Below are positions 60,100 through 64,000 of a stretch of DNA of 64,000 nucleotides, one piece after another. Made by a program: the position numbers and the translations under genes. Where the stretch lies: the NCBI GenBank assembly GCA_009617715.1, contig VTFK01000430.1, forward strand, positions 434,001 through 498,000. Direction: 5' to 3'. The notes under the pieces were generated by a model. The model saw only the letters and a list, made by a program, of their open reading frames with translations. It was not told the DNA's origin and did no database searches. This DNA comes from Plectrocnemia conspersa. Taxonomy: Eukaryota; Arthropoda; Insecta; Trichoptera; Polycentropodidae. Every line of letters starts with the position of its first letter. Positions within the stretch are counted from its first letter, which is position 1.

Positions 60100-60500
60100 C
60101 AAACGGCGTGCTACGTCCATTATGCGTATGTATCTATAATTTAATATTCTCCTAGAACATTTTATTCGTGTTCTAGGGATGAAACGTGACCCTTAAGCAA
60201 ATAATTGCTACGAGATCTCGAAGGGTTTCTTGCTAGGGGAAATAATCAAAGCTCGCCATTATTTTCTCTCCTCGATTACAATGATAATAAAATTGATGGT
60301 TCAAGATTTTTAAGAGGTTAACGTGAATATATGCTATAACAGCGAGGTTTGCTTATTTGCGTGCTTCGGGCGTTTAACATGAAAGGACGCTTTTAGGCTC
60401 AAACCCTTCAGCGATGAAATGAATTATGCATTCTTACACTTTCAATGTTTCTCTCCTGGCATTTACCAGAAACGTCTCTGAATGTAATTTTTACGTAGGT
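60100..60500. promoter_or_regulatory. GC-richer island with a 9-bp inverted repeat
   Basis: CCTAGAACA (60151-60159) and TGTTCTAGG (60169-60177) are perfect inverted copies with a 9-nt spacer; each half includes a GAA/TTC core like those of heat-shock elements. No ORF of note. Regulatory role inferred. Confidence 0.3.
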
Positions 60501-61475
60501 TTTTATCTAAACAAGACTATAAAAAATATTGGAGTATAACGTCGACATTGGGAAATTAAAATAAAATTCTTTTTCTCGCAAAAGGTTCTGCATTGAATAC
60601 TGTGGTTTGTTTTATATAATTTAAATATATTGAATATTATTATGCATATGATCTTGATAAAAAAACACAAATTTAGGTGATTTTTTTCACACACCATATA
60701 ATTAATTTGATGTTATAATAAACATATGTATGTTAGATTTATCTTACTATATTAATAAATTACTCTCATAATTATATCATTAATCATTCCAATATTATCT
60801 TTTTTCATTGATTTATTCGTCGTAAGAAACGTTGTGTAATTAATCTATGATAAAATAATTTATTTTCTCGTCGGCTTGGGATTCGCATCAATGAGTTTTA
60901 GGACCCTCAGGCGTTTTGGCATAAATTTATTCATCAAAATATATTCCATTATCATATTTTTGTAGTGTTATTCAATATTTTTTACATGCATTACAATCCG
61001 TAGAAATGATTTAAATAAAATAATATTTTTTTATTAATTATTATAGCTTGAATAATATCTAAAAATAATAATATTTTTACTATAATAATAACTATCACAT
61101 AATAGTGAATACTAAGAGTTATTTATAATTATTATATTTAGCCTACAAGATTATTTATTTAAGTCACAAAACCATGCCGAGATGACATTTTTGGTTCTTA
61201 GTCTTTTTCATTTTACTTCATAAAAACGTTTTGGTATAGGTGTATGTCTTATGTTGCATTAACAATATATATTTTTATTGTATCAAGCTCTCAACCAATG
61301 AATTATTTTTAAATATTTTTGGTATATAATTTTTTACCTACCAAAGATAGGAGTTTGCTGAAACATTGCTTCATGAAAGCTTTATTTTCTTGTACTCATT
61401 ATTTTTATTTCATTTATATTGTATATACAGATAGTCTTTTATGCTTTGTGCGTCTATTATTTTCCGAGCTACCAA
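60501..61475. other. A/T-rich desert
   Basis: No feature supported. Confidence 0.55.
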
Positions 61476-61479
61476 CGCT

Positions 61480-61740
61480 AAGCATTTCCATTAGATATCG
61501 TTATGATAAGGCGGATTTAGAGCCGTAACGTTACGCTCGCTCGTGAGTAACCAAGAATTGCGCTAACTTTGAGAACAGGCTTTTCCGGACGAAGGCGTCC
61601 GGAATTGCTGATTTGCCCGTAGGTACTGCCGCGATTGATTAAATAGATTATCCGACAGGAGCGGAAGAATCGCAATATGAAAAAAGTATGTGCGTTCCGA
61701 GCTTTATGGCTAATGAAACTCACATGTACACGTTTCTAAT
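61480..61740. promoter_or_regulatory. GC-richer island with GC-rich hairpin and homeodomain-like motifs
   Basis: TTCCGGACG-AAGG-CGTCCGGAA (61583-61604) is a perfect 9-bp hairpin with a tetraloop. GATTGATTAAAT (PBC/Hox-like) lies near 61633 and TTTATGG followed by CTAATGA at 61704-61717. Opposed ORFs of 68-69 codons are unrecognised. Confidence 0.35.
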
Positions 61741-62195
61741 CGCGATCAATATGATATAAATCTATATAAAGCAACAACTGACATATCAAATATTAATTAT
61801 TAATTTTTATTATTCACTTAAATTTATGTAATGTATGTTAAGAGTCCTTTACTTTTACGTAAATAAGTAATTTTATAGAAAATACTCAAATAAATAACGA
61901 TCGCAAAATTAGTCAAAATTAATGTACCAAACAACTTGCAAACCATATGAAGATTGCATTAAAGTACATGTTTATTTACTGCTAAAACAATATGTTTCAA
62001 GTTATATTTTTTATTTAAAATTGCTTAGATAGTGAAATATATTTTAAATTTGATTTTTAAGCGCATCAAATAAATAATTAGTAACAAACAGTCTCACTAG
62101 TTTGGCTTCCAGAAAGAGTAGTTAAAGTTTCGTATCACGAGTTTTATTTATGTATTTAGTATTAAAATATTAAGTCACTAAATCAATTGTTAGGA
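61741..62195. other. A/T-rich stretch
   Basis: No feature supported. Confidence 0.5.
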
Positions 62196-62199
62196 CCCA

Positions 62200-62410
62200 G
62201 TTGTAATTATGTTGGTTAAGGCCAAGAAAGATGTTCAACGGCTAATAAGCGCGTAGCCGGGATCGGCACAAACCTTTTATGGTAGCTTAATTAATGTTTT
62301 AATGCTCTCGACTTTGATTAGGCTGCTTTTAAAAGCCAAGCTTGTTTGACCATTTCAGCGGTATCACCGTACATGTACGGTGGTCGATCTTTTACTGTTT
62401 TGAGGTATCC
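62200..62410. promoter_or_regulatory. GC-richer island with 18-bp palindrome and homeodomain motifs
   Basis: CACCGTACATGTACGGTG (62365-62382) is a perfect palindrome. TTTATGG (62276-62282) is followed by a CTTAATTAATG homeodomain-type core. No ORF. The palindrome would suit a dimeric regulator or form a short RNA hairpin. Confidence 0.35.
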
Positions 62411-64000
62411 CAGATAGTTATATATTTACACATAAAACTGAACAAATAGTAAATGAAAATCATTCAATTTATATGATATTATCTTTTAATTAGAATAAAT
62501 TAAAATATTTTTTTTTAGAAAATATTACCAATAAATAAAAAAAAATACGGGGTCTCATTCTTAAGACTCACGTTTATTTACTGGGACTAAAATGAATATT
62601 CAATAACATGCAAACAAACCGATGGGACCACACAAAAGCCCTCGTTACGACCAGAAAAAATCACATGAATAACATGCGTGTTTTTACTGTAGATCACCTT
62701 AATCTTAATAGTTCTATAAAATGGATAATTTAAAATCAGATAATTTAAAAAAATATATATTAACGGGTGTACCTTAAAGTTGTGCGGTTGAACCTATATT
62801 CTACCACCAAGTATTCATAGATGTACATACATTTTCTTATCTAAATGTAATTGTAAAATACAAGATGTCGGTTGCTCACTATCGCGAGGTACCACAGTTA
62901 ACGAGTGTTTGAATGCCGGACGCTTAACTTTTTTGGTTTTAAATTATTTTGATTCCTTCTGATTTATTTAAATCTTGTTTCATTTAATTTGAAAAACTAA
63001 TTATTCAAACCATTGTGTAGTTGTACGTTGAATTATATAATATAAATGGGAGGAAATGGTTGTTTTACACTGCATATTTATTATTGCTTATTATTAGTTA
63101 GGTTAGTTTTTAATTATATTTTATTTGAGAACCTCACAATTTTCTTAAAACTCATAAATTTGATTTTTTTCACAATTAAGAACTCAGTTATTTTTTTTAC
63201 CATCTTTAAATTATTCCGTACATTCGTTGTTGTTTTTAGAATTTTTTTATATTATTTGTAATGTTAAAAATATTATATTTTGATTAGTTGTGTATACTAT
63301 AATTGTAAAATATATATATGGTTTTAACTAATAATGTTCATTATACTACATATTTTATTATTACCTGCAAACTATTTTATTAAAAATAAATTTGTTTCGC
63401 GATGTTAATCAGTTAAAAGCTGGAGACGAGGGCGAAAGTTGTTTTGTACTACGATGTTGAGTTTTTGTTTATCTGTGCTTGTTTATTTTTGTAAATATTT
63501 AACTTCAACAAAAATAAAATCAAATAACAGACATCTAGTAATAATATGGTAATTTTTATTTTACGGTCCTGCGACTGTTTTTATTTGCTCTATTAGTATA
63601 TAAAATTCGATACACGAGCGAATAATGATAACATATTAATACGCAACACGTGTATATAATTAATTACATACAATTTATTTAATTTGTAACATGTGTCTAT
63701 AATAATTTATTCGTTGCTATGCGAATTTGTATTTTTAATTTGTTGGTCACAACAGAATTATGAAAATCGGAAATTAAAATGTAATAAAAATAATAATACT
63801 CTATTTAAAGGCAAAAGAGCCAGAAAGAAAGAGAAAACATTTTAGATAGACTTTTATGAATGTATTAAAATACTGTTCTAATATTTAGTTTGATTTTAGG
63901 GTTTAAACGTTTAAAACATTTATTTATGCCTTCAGCTCTTTGAAAAAATATTATTATATTTTATAAAAATATATTTAAATAGGAAGAATAAATTACATTA
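62411..64000. other. Mostly A/T-rich end of window
   Basis: A slightly GC-richer part at 62560-62920 has no motif set or ORF I can defend. The 71-codon ORF at 63046-63261 is Phe/Ile/Leu-rich translated A/T sequence. No RNA gene or TE recognised. Confidence 0.45.

Noticed and set aside
60151..60177. Steroid-receptor-type AGAACA/TGTTCT element
   Set aside because: Half-sites match vertebrate glucocorticoid elements but spacing is 9 rather than 3 and insects lack that receptor; kept only as an inverted repeat.
1..64000. Known developmental miRNAs (let-7, miR-1, miR-9, miR-10, miR-124, bantam and similar)
   Set aside because: I scanned for their mature sequences by eye and saw none; a proper search could still find diverged ones.
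1..64000. CRISPR arrays, operons, bacterial promoters, plasmid origins, endogenous viral genes
   Set aside because: No regularly spaced repeats, no prokaryotic gene layout and no viral protein motif is visible; the sequence is eukaryotic nuclear DNA.

Overview
This 64 kb window looks like a gene desert from an insect (or other arthropod) nuclear genome. By eye it is about three-quarters A+T. No open reading frame is a convincing conserved gene; the longest is 149 codons and has near-equal ORFs on the opposite strand. There is no bacterial-style gene packing, no operon and no CRISPR array. Arthropod origin is inferred from degenerate transposable elements: a Jockey-type LINE fragment with the diagnostic ATWNANGL-like endonuclease start, tRNA-derived SINEs, hAT termini and a Penelope-like hammerhead motif. 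I cannot name the order or species.

Layout: long A/T-rich stretches, mostly featureless at the level of reading possible here, alternate with short GC-richer, CpG-containing islands of roughly 200-900 bp. The main islands lie near 2.87-3.07, 7.25-7.62, 9.46-9.86, 11.99-12.35, 13.8-14.7, 15.06-15.26, 17.7-18.06, 19.48-19.76, 24.05-24.48, 25.74-26.04, 27.54-27.84, 29.44-29.77, 31.37-32.15, 33.78-34.2, 37.32-38.1, 44.51-45.1, 47.45-47.8, 48.4-48.74, 50.87-51.56, 53.46-53.66, 56.86-57.35, 58.5-58.78, 60.1-60.5, 61.48-61.74 and 62.2-62.4 kb. They do not read as exons of known proteins. They carry dense developmental transcription-factor-like motifs (PBC/Exd, Grainyhead, Abd-B/Caudal, ETS plus E-box, Sox, POU, TCF, Su(H), AP-2). 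The simplest inference is a regulatory desert around, or a long intron of, a developmental gene. One island (33.78-34.2 kb) has a TATA box, initiator, ATG and splice donor in plausible order and could be a promoter with a first exon.

Repeats: at least three, perhaps four or more, copies of one tRNA-headed SINE family (about 5.83-6.11 kb minus, weaker; 11.40-11.67 kb minus; 43.93-44.12 kb plus; 52.24-52.57 kb plus); a minus-strand Jockey remnant preserving the ORF1/ORF2 junction (53.94-54.42 kb); three hAT-like termini (23.31, 39.12, 46.27 kb); a foldback element (56.34-56.50 kb); four sets of old tandem duplications (5.0-5.66, 36.2-37.1, 42.4-43.1, 54.7-55.4 kb); and several perfect or near-perfect hairpins (4.06, 19.93, 20.26, 37.13 kb). 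The most unusual single item is a degenerate hammerhead-ribozyme-like motif on the minus strand at 16.30-16.34 kb.
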